Positions 33,797-46,003 are shown, numbered from the stretch's first letter. The stretch is 64,000 bases of DNA from Deltaproteobacteria bacterium (GCA_016218915.1 JACRCQ010000051.1:222895-286894); one strand, 5' to 3'. Numbers and translations are program-made. The notes: generated by a model not told the origin, from the sequence alone.

Positions 33797-35773
33797 ATGA
33801 ACCCTAGCCGGATGTCGCGAGTCGTGGAGTTGCTGGGCCCCGACGGGCCCTTGGCCCGAGCCCTTCCCGGCTACGAGCACAGGCCGGGCCAGCTGCAGAT
33901 GGCCGAAGCGGTCGAGCGGGCGCTGGCCGAGGCGAACACGCTGATATGCGAGGCGGGCACGGGAACGGGAAAGACGCTCGCGTATCTGGTGCCGGCGATC
34001 CTGAGCAAGCGCAAGGTCGTGATCTCGACCGCCACACGCGCGCTGCAGGATCAGATCTTCCAGCACGACCTGCCTGCGATCGAACGTTACCTCGACCTGC
34101 ACCCGGAGGTCGCCCTCGCCAAGGGGCTGTCGAACTACCTGTGCCGTCGAAGGCTCGAGGACTTCCGTGCGAGCGCCGAGGCATCGCGACCGAAGTACGC
34201 CACCTCGCTCGGAATGATCGAGCGTTGGGTGAAAGAGACGGACACGGGCGACGTCGCCGAGCTGGTGTCGCTGCCCGAAGGTGATCCGGTCTGGCACGAG
34301 GTCTGCTCGTCGACCGACACGCGTCTCGGGCAGAAGTGCCCGAAGTACGCGGACTGCTTCGTGACGCGCATGCGCAGACGCTGCGAGCAGGCGAAGATCG
34401 TGATCGCCAACCACCACCTGGTCTTCGCCGATCTGGCGTTGCGAAGAGGGTCGGGTGATCGCGGAGGGGCGCTGCCGAACTACGAGGCGATCGTGTTCGA
34501 CGAAGCGCACCAGATCGAGGACATCGCAAGCGACTTCTTCGGGCTGCAGGTGTCCACGACGCGGGTGGAGGCGCTGCTGCGCGATGCAGGTCGCGCGTTC
34601 GCCAAGGTCGAGCTGGAGCGCGAGACGCTGACCCGTGCCGACGGGCTGGCGATCGCGGACACGGCGCATCGGGCCTCGATCAAGTTCTTCGAGGAGCTGG
34701 TGGCGCGCATGGACAGGGGAGAGCCAGGGCGCAAGCCGCTCGATCGCGAGGTGTGGGCCGGCACCTTGCTGGAAGCCTGGCATCGTCTCGATACCGCGCT
34801 CGAAGCGATCCAGCGCCACGCACAAGTGTTCGAGAAAGACGAAGCGTCGCAGGTCGTGATGGCGCGCGCTCTGCAGATCCGCTCCGATCTGGCGGCCATT
34901 GCGGACGGCGAGCACAAGCACGCGATCACGTGGGTCGAGTCGCGCGCTCGCTCCGCGGTGCTCGGCTCGACGCCGATCGAGATCGCCAGCGTGCTGCGCG
35001 AGCAGATCTTCGAGATGATTCCGACGGTGGTGCTGACGAGCGCGACGCTGACGAGCGCGGGGACCTTCGACTTCCTGCGGTCGAGAGTGGGAGCGGACTC
35101 GGCGCAGGTGCGGACCGAAGAGCTCATGGTGCCCTCGCCGTTCGACTTCGAGTCACGCGCTCTGCTGTACGCGCCACGCGACATGCCGGAGCCCGCGGAC
35201 CCGAGCTTTGCCTCGCAGGTCGCGCGCCGGGCCGCAGAGCTGATCGAGATCACGGGCGGAGGCGCGTTCGTGCTGTGCACGTCCACGCGCGCGATGGGGA
35301 TCGTGCACGCGGAGCTGTCGCGGATCCTGGCTCGCAAGCCGATGATGCAGGGGGATGCTCCCAAGCAGGTGCTGCTGTCGCGGTTTCGCGCTGACGGGCA
35401 TGCTGTGCTGGTGGCCACGATGAGCTTCTGGGAGGGGGTGGACGTCGCAGGCGATGCGCTACGGCTCGTGGTCCTGGACAAGATCCCGTTTGCGGTGCCG
35501 ACGGATCCCGTGGTGGCCTCGCGCTGCGCCGCAATCGAGCAGGAAGGGCAGAATCCCTTCTCGCGCTACCACGTGCCGCTCGCGGCGATCACGCTCAAGC
35601 AGGGGTTCGGAAGGCTGATTCGATCGCAGCGCGATCGCGGGATCGTTGCGGTGCTCGACCGTCGGCTGGTGACCAAAGGCTACGGCCGGACGCTGCGCGG
35701 CAGCCTGCCGCCGGCACGGCGGGTGGAGTCCCTGCAGGAGGTCCGGGAGTTCTGGCGGGCGGTCTTCGGCTGA
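33797..35773 (+). CDS. DinG/XPD-family ATP-dependent DNA helicase
   Basis: ATG 33797 gives 658 residues. Walker A is EAGTGTGKT near 52, motif II is VFDEAHQIED near 234, and a late segment FWEGVDVAG plus QGFGRLIRSQRDRG are helicase motifs V and VI. Four cysteines between residues about 170 and 200 (in CSSTDTRLGQKCPKYADC and RRRCEQ) match the Fe-S cluster domain of DinG and XPD, and ANHHLVFADL follows as usual. It would unwind DNA 5' to 3', for example at R-loops or damaged forks. It is full-length and single, with no operon partner in the window. Confidence 0.93.
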   Translation: MNPSRMSRVVELLGPDGPLARALPGYEHRPGQLQMAEAVERALAEANTLICEAGTGTGKTLAYLVPAILSKRKVVISTATRALQDQIFQHDLPAIERYLDLHPEVALAKGLSNYLCRRRLEDFRASAEASRPKYATSLGMIERWVKETDTGDVAELVSLPEGDPVWHEVCSSTDTRLGQKCPKYADCFVTRMRRRCEQAKIVIANHHLVFADLALRRGSGDRGGALPNYEAIVFDEAHQIEDIASDFFGLQVSTTRVEALLRDAGRAFAKVELERETLTRADGLAIADTAHRASIKFFEELVARMDRGEPGRKPLDREVWAGTLLEAWHRLDTALEAIQRHAQVFEKDEASQVVMARALQIRSDLAAIADGEHKHAITWVESRARSAVLGSTPIEIASVLREQIFEMIPTVVLTSATLTSAGTFDFLRSRVGADSAQVRTEELMVPSPFDFESRALLYAPRDMPEPADPSFASQVARRAAELIEITGGGAFVLCTSTRAMGIVHAELSRILARKPMMQGDAPKQVLLSRFRADGHAVLVATMSFWEGVDVAGDALRLVVLDKIPFAVPTDPVVASRCAAIEQEGQNPFSRYHVPLAAITLKQGFGRLIRSQRDRGIVAVLDRRLVTKGYGRTLRGSLPPARRVESLQEVREFWRAVFG

Positions 35774-35953
35774 GAAGGGGGCTGAGCCTGACGGCTGGGC
35801 TACGAGCGGTTTCGGCGGACTGCACAGAATCGCGCGCATCAGGCAAACAGCTGCGTGGGGGGTGGCACCAACCGCTCAGCGGCGCTAGTTCCTCGGTTCC
35901 GCAGCGATGCCAGCCAACCAAGCACCGGCTGCAAGAGGGAAGGAGACAAGCCG

Positions 35954-37234
35954 ATGTCAGAGATTAACGCAGTTCATGCGCGCGAGATCCTCGACTCCCG
36001 AGGCAACCCGACGATCGAGGTCGAAGTCCAGACCGAATCCGGATTTGGAAGGGCCGCTGTCCCCTCAGGCGCGTCGACCGGAGTGTACGAGGCGCTGGAG
36101 CTGCGGGACGGCGACAAGAAACGCTACCTGGGCAAGGGCGTGCGCACTGCAGTCAAGAACGTCGAGACCACCCTCGGCCCGGCCATCATCGGAATGGATG
36201 CGCTCGACCAGGCTGGCGTCGACAAGGTGATGCTCGAAGCGGACGGCACCGAGAACAAGAAGAAGCTTGGGGCCAACGCGATTCTGGGCGTGTCGATGGC
36301 CGTGGCGCGCGCCGCTGCCGATGCAGTGGGGCTGCCGCTGTGGCGCTACCTCGGCGGAGCCATGGCGCGCGTGCTTCCCACGCCGATGATGAACGTGATC
36401 AACGGCGGCATGCACGCGGACAGCGGGCTCGAGGTGCAGGAGTTCATGATCGTGCCTCTTGGCCTTCCGAGCTTTCCGGAGGCGCTGCGCGCTGCGGCAG
36501 AGGTGTTCCACAACCTCAAGGCCCAGCTCAAGAGCGACGGGATGACCATCTCGGTGGGCGACGAAGGGGGATTTGCCCCGAGGCTCGGGTCCAACGAGGA
36601 GGCGCTGCAGCGCATCGTCAAGGCCATCGAAGCCGCAGGCTACAAGCCGGGCGAGCAGATCGCGCTGGCGCTCGACCCCGCTGCGAGCGAGTTCTTCGAC
36701 GAGAAGACCAAGAAGTACACGTTCGACAAGAAGCAGATCACCGGCGAGGAGCTGGTCTCGATCTGGGAGACGTTCACCAAGAAGTACCCGATCGTGTCGA
36801 TCGAGGACGGCCTTGCGCAGGACGATTGGGACTCGTGGAAGAAGGTCACGGATCGCATCGGCAAGCGCGTGCAGCTGGTGGGCGACGACCTGTTCGTGAC
36901 CAACCCGAAGCGGCTCGCCATGGGCATCGAAAAGGGCGTGGCAAACGCGATCCTGATCAAGCTCAACCAGATCGGCTCGCTGACCGAGACGTTGGACACG
37001 ATCCGGCATGCGACCGAGCACGGCTACAAGTCGGTGATCTCGCATCGATCGGGGGAGACCGAGGACTCGTTCATCGCTGACCTCGCAGTGGCGACCAATG
37101 CCGGACAGATCAAGACCGGCTCGCTGTCCCGATCCGATCGAATTGCGAAGTACAACCAGCTGCTGCGAATCGGTGACGAGCTCGGCAAGGGCGCGATCTA
37201 TGCGGGCCGATCACCTTTCGATCGTCGCGTCTGA
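35954..37234 (+). CDS. eno: Enolase
   Basis: ATG 35954 follows GGAGA and gives 426 residues, the usual enolase length. It converts 2-phosphoglycerate to phosphoenolpyruvate. Signatures are AREILDSRGNPTIEVEV, PSGASTGVYEA, VGDEGGFAPRL, the late ILIKLNQIGSLTET and SHRSGETEDSFIADLAV. No change at the catalytic positions is apparent. A 180-bp gap precedes it, and the convergent pdxA ends 5 bp away. Confidence 0.98.
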   Translation: MSEINAVHAREILDSRGNPTIEVEVQTESGFGRAAVPSGASTGVYEALELRDGDKKRYLGKGVRTAVKNVETTLGPAIIGMDALDQAGVDKVMLEADGTENKKKLGANAILGVSMAVARAAADAVGLPLWRYLGGAMARVLPTPMMNVINGGMHADSGLEVQEFMIVPLGLPSFPEALRAAAEVFHNLKAQLKSDGMTISVGDEGGFAPRLGSNEEALQRIVKAIEAAGYKPGEQIALALDPAASEFFDEKTKKYTFDKKQITGEELVSIWETFTKKYPIVSIEDGLAQDDWDSWKKVTDRIGKRVQLVGDDLFVTNPKRLAMGIEKGVANAILIKLNQIGSLTETLDTIRHATEHGYKSVISHRSGETEDSFIADLAVATNAGQIKTGSLSRSDRIAKYNQLLRIGDELGKGAIYAGRSPFDRRV

Positions 37235-37239
37235 CGAGG

Positions 37240-38295
37240 TCAGCCTCGCATGCGCCGGCGCGCGGCCACGAGCTTGTCTGCAAGGCAGATCGCTTCGTAC
37301 ATCGACTGCGACTCTGCGGTGCCCTTGCCTGCGATGTCGTACGCGGTTCCGTGGTCCACGCTCGTGCGGATGATCGGCATGCCCGCGGTCACGTTCACCG
37401 CCTTGCCAAAGCAACGCACCTTCATCGGGATGGTTCCCTGATCGTGGTACATCGCGACCACGGCATCGTAGTGGCCGTCGAACGCCTTGCGGAATGCGGT
37501 CTCTGCCCCGATCGGCCCATGCACCACGGCCTCGACCCGGGCTTGCCGGATCGACTCGTTCGCCTTGGCGATCCCGGGTGCGATCACAGCCCGCTCCTCG
37601 TTGCCGAACATACCGGCTTCGCCAGCGTGCGGGTTGAGCGACGCCACCACTACGCGCGCCGGTGACTTGCCAAGCATGTACACGATCTCGGCGGCTCGGA
37701 ACGTCGCCGTGGCCACGGCCTGCACCGTGATCGCCGAGGCGACTTCGGCCAGCGGAAGGTGCGTGGTGACGAGCGCGACGCTGATCGCGTCGGTGACGAA
37801 GATCATGATCGGCTCAGGCGCCCCGACCAGACGTGCGATGTGCTCGGTGTGGCCCGCAAATGCCTCTGCTCCAGGGGCGCCGGAGCGGGCGATCGCTTCC
37901 TTGGACACAGGACCGGTGACGATGGCATCGGCCTGACGGCTCACGGTCATTTGCGTGGCGAAGTTGATCCACTCGAGCTGGGCCCTGCCGCCTTCGCGCG
38001 AGGGGGAGCCGAACGCGATCGATTCTGCAGCGAGGGGTTGGGTCGGGCAGAGGATCGAGACGCGGTCCGGGTCTTGGAAGCACGCAGACGGCTCGGGGAC
38101 CTGGGCGAGACGTTCTGGGTCGACGCCATGGAGGGTGGCCGCGCGAAGCACCGCGCCGCTGTCGCCGATCAAAGCGCAGCGGATTGCGTGCTGATTCGCA
38201 CGTAGAGCGGCGAGAAGGCTGACTTCCGGCCCCACTCCGGAAGGGCATCCCAGCGAAATGGCGAGCCTGCTGAAGACCGTTGCCTCGTCCGACAT
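37240..38295 (-). CDS. pdxA: 4-hydroxythreonine-4-phosphate dehydrogenase
   Basis: The 351-residue protein is PdxA, which oxidises 4-phosphohydroxy-L-threonine in pyridoxal phosphate synthesis. GCPSGVGPEV at the N-terminus, TGPVSKEAI, GHTEHIARLVG (metal-binding His), SLNPHAGEAGMFG and YHDQGTIPMKV are family signatures. It starts one base after the tldD stop, so the two genes are probably coupled. Its stop is 5 bp from that of convergent enolase. Confidence 0.96.
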   Translation of the reverse strand: MSDEATVFSRLAISLGCPSGVGPEVSLLAALRANQHAIRCALIGDSGAVLRAATLHGVDPERLAQVPEPSACFQDPDRVSILCPTQPLAAESIAFGSPSREGGRAQLEWINFATQMTVSRQADAIVTGPVSKEAIARSGAPGAEAFAGHTEHIARLVGAPEPIMIFVTDAISVALVTTHLPLAEVASAITVQAVATATFRAAEIVYMLGKSPARVVVASLNPHAGEAGMFGNEERAVIAPGIAKANESIRQARVEAVVHGPIGAETAFRKAFDGHYDAVVAMYHDQGTIPMKVRCFGKAVNVTAGMPIIRTSVDHGTAYDIAGKGTAESQSMYEAICLADKLVAARRRMRG

Positions 38296-38296
38296 G

Positions 38297-39745
38297 TCAC
38301 CCCTGAATTCGTGTTCCTCCGACCGTGATGCGCGCGATCTTGATCGTCGGGCACCCTACGCCAACCGGCACGGACTGGCCGTCTTTGCCACACGTCCAGA
38401 TTCCGTCCGAGGGCTTGAAGTCGTTGCCCAGCATCACCACTTCGCGAAGGACCTCCGGGCCGTTTCCGATCAGGTTCACATCCTTGAGCGGCGCGGTGAG
38501 CCGTCCGTCCTCGATGAGATAGCTCTGGGTCAAGGAGAATACGAAGTCGCCGTTGGAGATGTCGACCTGGCCGCCGCCGAAGTTGCTGGCGTAGACGCCG
38601 TACTTGACGCTCTTGATGATCTCTTCCGGAGGGGATTCACCTGCGAGAAGGAATGTGTTGGTCATCCGGGGCATGGGATGAGCGGCGAAGCTCTCGCGAC
38701 GTCCATTGCCCGTCACCGGGGTCTTGAAGTGCCGCGCGCTGAGGCGGTCCTGCATGTAGCCAACGAGCGTACCCTTTTCTATAAGCACCGTGGACTGCGG
38801 CACGTTGCCCTCGTCGTCGACGTTGATGGAGCCTCGCGCATGCTGCGGCGTCGCGTCGTCGACCACTGTGCACAGCGGGCTGGCGACCTGGGTGCCGATG
38901 CGGCCCGAATAGTTGCTGGTTCCTTTTCGGTTGAAGTCGGCCTCGAGCCCATGGCCCACAGCCTCGTGCAGAAGGATGCCGCTGTCGCCTGGGGCGAGAA
39001 CGACTTCCATCTGGCCGGCTGGAGCCTCGCGTGCATCGAGCATGGTCACTGCCTGACGCGCGGCGATCTCGGCGTGCTCCTCTGGGCTGTGCCCGTCGAA
39101 GTACCCCAGATCGGTGCGTCCGCCGCCCCCGCTGGAGCCGGAGCGCCGCTGCCCGTCGCGTTCAGCGATGGCGCGCACGCTGAAGCGGATCATCGGTTGC
39201 GAGTCAGTGGCAAAGATGCCGTCGCTGGTGGCGATCAGCAGGTGGCGGACCGATTCGACGAAGCCCGTTTCCGCCTTGATGATCAGGGGATCGGCTTTGA
39301 ATGCGGCGCGGCTGGCGCGATCGAGCAATTCGCGCTTGGCGATACCGGGTGTGTCGATGGAGAGGGTGGGCACGGGATATCGACCAGGGACTGCCCGGGC
39401 AGAAACGGCGATCGGCGGGACTGGCGCGCCTGAGCGGGCGATCTGAGCTGCGGTCTGCGCAGCCCGCACCATTCGATCCCAGCCGAGGTCCTCGGTGAAG
39501 GCATAGCCGGTGGAGTCTCCATGCTGGACACGGACACCGAGCCCGATCGCCACGGAGCGCGAGGCGGACTTCAGTATGCCTTCCTCGAAGCTGAAGGAGC
39601 CGGACGCGGAGTATTCGAAGAACAAGTCGGCGTAGTCACCACCGCGAGACAGCGCGACAGCCAGGAGGCGATCGCAGGTCTGGGCATCGACGGGTTGGGA
39701 GCCGCCTGGCAGAAAGGGGGCCTGATAGGAGCCGCTGGGGGTCAT
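38297..39745 (-). CDS. tldD: Metalloprotease TldD
   Basis: The real gene starts at ATG 39745 and has 482 residues; the frame extends antisense to 43183, but that part is not coding. The zinc motif HEAVGHGLE (HExxxH, about residues 257-262) and the preceding APGDSGILL identify TldD. Later motifs are TVVDDATPQHARGSINVDDE, MTNTFLLAG and ISNGDFVFS. TldD normally pairs with TldE/PmbA to degrade unfolded or modified peptides; no TldE gene is in the window. It is followed by pdxA one base later. Confidence 0.95.
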   Translation of the reverse strand: MTPSGSYQAPFLPGGSQPVDAQTCDRLLAVALSRGGDYADLFFEYSASGSFSFEEGILKSASRSVAIGLGVRVQHGDSTGYAFTEDLGWDRMVRAAQTAAQIARSGAPVPPIAVSARAVPGRYPVPTLSIDTPGIAKRELLDRASRAAFKADPLIIKAETGFVESVRHLLIATSDGIFATDSQPMIRFSVRAIAERDGQRRSGSSGGGGRTDLGYFDGHSPEEHAEIAARQAVTMLDAREAPAGQMEVVLAPGDSGILLHEAVGHGLEADFNRKGTSNYSGRIGTQVASPLCTVVDDATPQHARGSINVDDEGNVPQSTVLIEKGTLVGYMQDRLSARHFKTPVTGNGRRESFAAHPMPRMTNTFLLAGESPPEEIIKSVKYGVYASNFGGGQVDISNGDFVFSLTQSYLIEDGRLTAPLKDVNLIGNGPEVLREVVMLGNDFKPSDGIWTCGKDGQSVPVGVGCPTIKIARITVGGTRIQG

Positions 39746-39953
39746 CGCCAACCAATGTAGTCGCGTATGGCTCGATCCGGGAGGATAGCGACTGGATCCC
39801 GGGTGAATCGTGGGCAGGGAGGGGTCCAGGGGCTGGTGGAAGGCAGGGCGAAGGAACCGGAAGGGGCGGACGGCCATCACAGGGAACAAGTGGCGCCGCG
39901 ACGCACGGAAGCGTTGGGGTCCAAGCTGAAGACGAGCTGGACGGCTTGGGGTC

Positions 39954-39958
39954 GGAGG
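39954..39958 (+). promoter_or_regulatory. Ribosome-binding site for the TTG-start membrane protein
   Basis: GGAGG lies 9 nt before TTG 39968, which supports this start over the in-frame GTG at 39995 inside the first helix. Confidence 0.6.
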
Positions 39959-39967
39959 TAACGACCG

Positions 39968-40408
39968 TTGGAGAGCCGGCTGGAGGCAGGATTCGTGCGA
40001 TTTGATCTGGTCGTTTTGGCCCTTCATGTATGTGCAAACGTGGTGTGGGTGGGGGCACTGCTGGCAGTGCTGGTGGTGCTGGCAGGCAATGCCGAGGATC
40101 AGGGAGCCCGAGGCAGGCTGGCGTGGAGGGTCTATCGCACCCTGGCCCTGCCCGGATTCGTGGGGTCCTTCGTCTTCGGGATGGTGCGGCTCGGCGTCGA
40201 TTGGCGCTACTTCCTGGTGACGACCCACTTCATGCACGTGAAGCTGCTGCTGGTGGTGGTGGCGATCGCGGTTCACCACCTTGTGGGAGCGAGGGCACGG
40301 CGTGTTGCGAAGGGAGCGGGCAAGGCAGGCTCCGGGGTGGTGAGCGGTCTGGCGTTCGGGCTGGCGTGTCTGGGAGCGGTGGTGCTGGCGGTGCTGAAGC
40401 CGTTCTAG
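39968..40408 (+). CDS. CopD/HemJ-like four-helix membrane protein
   Basis: The 146-residue product (TTG start) has four membrane helices. The first holds a conserved His (LVVLALHVCANVVWVGALL), and a later segment THFMHVKLLLVVVAIAVHHL resembles the CopD and HemJ families, where helix His residues bind heme or metal and HemJ acts as a protoporphyrinogen oxidase. The resemblance suggests a heme-binding membrane redox protein. No heme-synthesis gene is adjacent. It stands alone between tldD (divergent) and a TPR gene. Confidence 0.72.
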   Translation: MESRLEAGFVRFDLVVLALHVCANVVWVGALLAVLVVLAGNAEDQGARGRLAWRVYRTLALPGFVGSFVFGMVRLGVDWRYFLVTTHFMHVKLLLVVVAIAVHHLVGARARRVAKGAGKAGSGVVSGLAFGLACLGAVVLAVLKPF

Positions 40409-40508
40409 CCGGTGCGAGGCCCCAGGAAGTTGGATCGCGAGATCGAAATTCGCCCGCCGCGGAGGTATGATGTAAGTGAGTAGCTCTTCGGAAAGGCCCG
40501 GACTTTGC

Positions 40509-40538
40509 TTGACGCATCTGGGAGCGACCCCGTAGAGT
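40509..40538 (+). promoter_or_regulatory. Candidate sigma70-type promoter for the 946-residue TPR gene
   Basis: TTGACG (40509-40514) and TAGAGT (40533-40538) are 18 bp apart and end 62 bp before GTG 40601. They are a near match to -35 and -10 consensus in an otherwise GC-rich region. This is a by-eye assignment with no experimental support. Confidence 0.35.
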
Positions 40539-40600
40539 TTCCAAACGCTTGGGTATGATGTCGCACATACTCGAGGATCAGTTCGGGAGCGCACAACGCC

Positions 40601-43441
40601 GTGCCCATTGACCGAGAAAAGGTCCTCCAGGCAGCCCAGAAGTTCGTCGAGAAAAGACGCTTCGACCGGGCGATCGCCGAGTACCAGAAGATCATCCAGG
40701 AGGATCCGACTGACGCACGGATCCTGCTGAAGATTGGTGATCTTCAGGCACGGATGGACGCGCATCCGGACGCGATTGCCACCTACGAGCGGGTGGCGAG
40801 GTACTACGCGCAGCAGGGTTTCTCGGTCAAGGCGATCGCGGTTTACAAGCAAATCCGGGAAATGATCCGCAAGTACGTGCCGAAGCTTGCGGATCAGTAC
40901 GGCCACATCATTCCGAAGCTGGCGGAGCTGTATCAGCAGCTCGGGCTGACAGGCGACGCACTTGCGACGTACGACGAGTACGCCACGCACCTGCAAAACG
41001 GGGGGCGCGAGTCGGAAGCGATCGACGTCTTCCGCAAGATCGTGGAGCTCAACGAGAGCAATCCGCTGGCGCACCTGCGTCTGGCGGAGGCTCTTTCGCG
41101 CGACAAGTCCTCGGAAGAGGCACTCGTCGAGTTTGGAAAGGCGGCTGACATCTTGCTCGAGATGGGGCGTCGCGATGACGCCCTGAAAGTACTCGAGCGG
41201 CTGCTGCATCACCGTCCGGACGCGCTCAGGGCACGGCGAGCGGCGGAGCTGTATCTGGAGCGCAACCAGCCGAACGACGGGATGATGGCGCTGGCGAAGC
41301 TGCAGATCTGCTTCCAGTCCGACCAGCGCAACCTCGAGACCCTGGACCTGCTGGCACGGGCGTTCGTGATCATCGGGCAGGCGACCAAGGCGATCGAGGT
41401 CCGCAAGGAAGCCGTGCGCATCGCGCGCGAGCAGGGCAAGGGAGACGTGGCGCGTCAGCTGTTGGCCGACCTGATGGCAGCGGCGCCCAACGACGAAGCG
41501 GTCAAGTCGCTGGCCCACTCGATGCTCCCGCCCGCGAGCCAGGACCAGCGCAGCGCGATGCGGTACGAAGAGGCCCAGATCGAGGTGTCGTCGGAGGAGG
41601 CCCAGCCCCTCCCGCCCGACCTCGATCTGGGGTTGGACGAGGGCGGTGCCTACGACGACTTCGACTTTCCTCCGGATGAAGGGGCGACGACGCGGCACGC
41701 GGAGCCGCCGCCGGCGATCACGGTCGACGAGAACCTGCAGGCAGCCGAGGACATCAACGCGGTGCCGCAGTCGTTCCGGGCCCCATCGCCGGTGTCCGAC
41801 GTGCTTGCGAATGCCGAAGCGTTCCGCAAGCTGCGTCTGCTTTCCAAGGCGATCGAGACGCTGCGAATCGCGCTGGAGCTGAATCCGAGTGCGATCGAGC
41901 TGCATGCCGAGCTCAAGGACATCCTGCTGGAGTCTGGGGACACAGCGGGCGCGGTCGACGAGATGATCACGATCGCGGCGATGTACGGGGACGGCTCGGA
42001 GGTGCAGCACGCGGCTGCGGCGCTCAACGAGGTCCTGCAGATCGACCCGTACCATGCGCGGGCCCGCGAGATGCTTCAGGAGTTCGGCTACGAGCTGCCG
42101 GAGCTGCCGATGGACGGCGGGATGCCGGTGGACGACTCGATGCCGCGCGATCCGTTCCCGACTGCCGAGGGCTTTGCGGGCTACGACGCGTACGTGCAGC
42201 AGTTCGGCCACGAGGGTGGGGGCCCCCTGCCATCGTACGATCTCGAGGAGATCGGGCCTGCGGATGCGATGAGCATGCAGGGCGCACCGCTGGTGTCGCG
42301 CGAGCAGTTCAACACGACCGACGATCCCTTTGCCTCCGAGGTGATCGGGCAGCCGATGGTCGACGAGCCGTTCTCGGACGATCCGCTGCCGAGCTTCCCG
42401 CTGGGCGAGGAGGAGCGTGCCAGGCTCGAGCTGATCGCGTCGGAGGATGCCTACGCGGAGTCGGACAGGGTTCCGCCGCCGCAGCCCTACGACGGCGTGG
42501 GCGAGGAGACCTCGCAGTACGACCAGTACGAGCAGCCGACCGCGACAGGGAGCTCGCAGCCGGCCGGGGAGCTGTCGGCGCCTCCGCTCGCGTCGACGCA
42601 GGCGTTTCAGGGCGGGGATTCGCTGGAGGATGCGCTCGAGGAGGCGGAGTTCTTCGCGTCGAGAAATCTGTTCGACGACGCCTTGTCGATCATCGACGAG
42701 CAGCTGGGGCGATTCCCGAACCACCCGTTGCTGCTCGAGCGCCAGCGCGAGGTGCGCGAGGCGCTTGCCGCGGCGGGCGGCAGCGGCGAGCACGTGATGC
42801 CCCAGCCTGGGATTCCTTCGAGCCCGCCGGTCGAGGATCACAGCTTCGACATTGCGGCGTCGCTCAGCGCGCTCGACGAGTACGACGCGCCGCAGAAGCC
42901 GCAGGGTGCGGGCGCCTTCACGAACCCGGTGGACGTCGAGGAGGTGTTCGCCAAGTTCAAGGAAGGCGTCGCCAAGCAGGTATCGGATACGGACAGCCAG
43001 TCGCACTACGATCTGGGCGTCGCCTACAAGGAGATGGGGCTGACGAAGGACGCGCTGGCGGAGTTCGAGATGGCGGCGCGCGATCCCACCAAGGAGTGCG
43101 TCTGCCAGTCGATGATCGGCATGATGCTCATGGAGCAGGGCAACACGGATGGGGCGGTGGAGGCGTTCATCCGGGGGCTGCATGCGGAGAACAAGACGGT
43201 CGATCAGGAGCTGTCGCTGTACTACGAGCTGGGCAACGTCTACGAGATCCGGCGCAATGCGCGCGAGGCGCTGTACTACTTCCAGAAGGTGTCCAAGCGA
43301 GACGCGAGATTCCGCGACGTCGCCAATCGCATCAAGGCGCTTCAGCCGCCGAAGAACGCGCCTGCACCGTCGCCGTTGCGCACTGCGGTAGGCGAGGACG
43401 ATTTCGACCAGGCTTTCGACGACATTTTCGGCGACAAGTGA
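40601..43441 (+). CDS. Large TPR-repeat protein
   Basis: GTG 40601 gives 946 residues with no signal peptide. The first 310 residues and segments around 390-480 and 790-910 are TPR-like helix pairs (ALATYDEYATHLQNGG, YDLGVAYKEMGLTKDALAEF, ALYYFQKVSKRDARFRD). Between them lie acidic Pro/Gln/Asp/Glu-rich linkers, probably disordered. Such proteins act as cytoplasmic scaffolds. The role here is unknown; neighbours are a membrane protein and a small lipoprotein. It is the gene downstream of the promoter proposed at 40509. Confidence 0.88.
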   Translation: MPIDREKVLQAAQKFVEKRRFDRAIAEYQKIIQEDPTDARILLKIGDLQARMDAHPDAIATYERVARYYAQQGFSVKAIAVYKQIREMIRKYVPKLADQYGHIIPKLAELYQQLGLTGDALATYDEYATHLQNGGRESEAIDVFRKIVELNESNPLAHLRLAEALSRDKSSEEALVEFGKAADILLEMGRRDDALKVLERLLHHRPDALRARRAAELYLERNQPNDGMMALAKLQICFQSDQRNLETLDLLARAFVIIGQATKAIEVRKEAVRIAREQGKGDVARQLLADLMAAAPNDEAVKSLAHSMLPPASQDQRSAMRYEEAQIEVSSEEAQPLPPDLDLGLDEGGAYDDFDFPPDEGATTRHAEPPPAITVDENLQAAEDINAVPQSFRAPSPVSDVLANAEAFRKLRLLSKAIETLRIALELNPSAIELHAELKDILLESGDTAGAVDEMITIAAMYGDGSEVQHAAAALNEVLQIDPYHARAREMLQEFGYELPELPMDGGMPVDDSMPRDPFPTAEGFAGYDAYVQQFGHEGGGPLPSYDLEEIGPADAMSMQGAPLVSREQFNTTDDPFASEVIGQPMVDEPFSDDPLPSFPLGEEERARLELIASEDAYAESDRVPPPQPYDGVGEETSQYDQYEQPTATGSSQPAGELSAPPLASTQAFQGGDSLEDALEEAEFFASRNLFDDALSIIDEQLGRFPNHPLLLERQREVREALAAAGGSGEHVMPQPGIPSSPPVEDHSFDIAASLSALDEYDAPQKPQGAGAFTNPVDVEEVFAKFKEGVAKQVSDTDSQSHYDLGVAYKEMGLTKDALAEFEMAARDPTKECVCQSMIGMMLMEQGNTDGAVEAFIRGLHAENKTVDQELSLYYELGNVYEIRRNAREALYYFQKVSKRDARFRDVANRIKALQPPKNAPAPSPLRTAVGEDDFDQAFDDIFGDK

Positions 43442-43531
43442 GGGGGAGCCTCTTGCGCCGGATGCGTCGTGTTCGCTTTGCCTCGTCGCAAGTCCTACGG
43501 CGAGCTACGCTGGTGTTCGGAGTGTAGGCAG

Positions 43532-43939
43532 GTGAGAATCCTTGGTTGGCGTCGCGGTTGCTTCGTGGTCGGGCTGGCAGGTTGCCTGCTGCTCACTTCG
43601 TGCGGGGGCTATGTCGCGCGCGGGCGCCACCTGTACGCCGAGGGGAGGTACATCGAATCCGCGGAGCTTCTGGCGCGGCACGAGAGGGAGCTTGCGGACG
43701 AGCCCCCGCGGCGTCAGGCGGAGTACGCGACGTACCGGGGCCTGTCGAACCTGGTGATCGGCAACTACCCCGAGGCGCAGCGCTGGATGACGTACGCCTA
43801 CGAGATCGTGGGCCGGTATCCAGGGGCGTTGCGTCCGGACTTCCGGATGGAGCTGGATCAGGGGTGGTACGAGCTGACGTCGCACCTGGGGCCCAAGCCG
43901 GTCAAGCCTCGGCCCGATGCGCAGGCAGTCGTACCGTAG
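43532..43939 (+). CDS. Small lipoprotein with TPR-like region
   Basis: GTG 43532 gives 135 residues and has GGAG 9 nt upstream; an ATG at 43469 would add 21 residues without a signal. The N-terminus is a lipoprotein signal ending in LLLTSC. The mature part has TPR-like helices (RHLYAEGRYIESAELLARHE and YPEAQRWMTYAYEIV). It would be anchored in an envelope membrane. It lies 90 bp after the large TPR gene and may be cotranscribed. Its stop is 3 bp from that of the convergent prkA. Confidence 0.78.
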   Translation: MRILGWRRGCFVVGLAGCLLLTSCGGYVARGRHLYAEGRYIESAELLARHERELADEPPRRQAEYATYRGLSNLVIGNYPEAQRWMTYAYEIVGRYPGALRPDFRMELDQGWYELTSHLGPKPVKPRPDAQAVVP

Positions 43940-43942
43940 GGA

Positions 43943-46003
<2,061 letters not shown>

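Noticed and set aside
39767..39961. 64-codon forward frame
   Set aside because: Basic, no RBS, no family-like pattern, and it lies in the short gap between tldD and the membrane gene.
39746..43183. Antisense extension of the TldD frame (to 1628 codons)
   Set aside because: The part beyond 39745 is antisense to the TPR gene and codes low-complexity Arg/Leu. The clean start with TldD similarity is at 39745.
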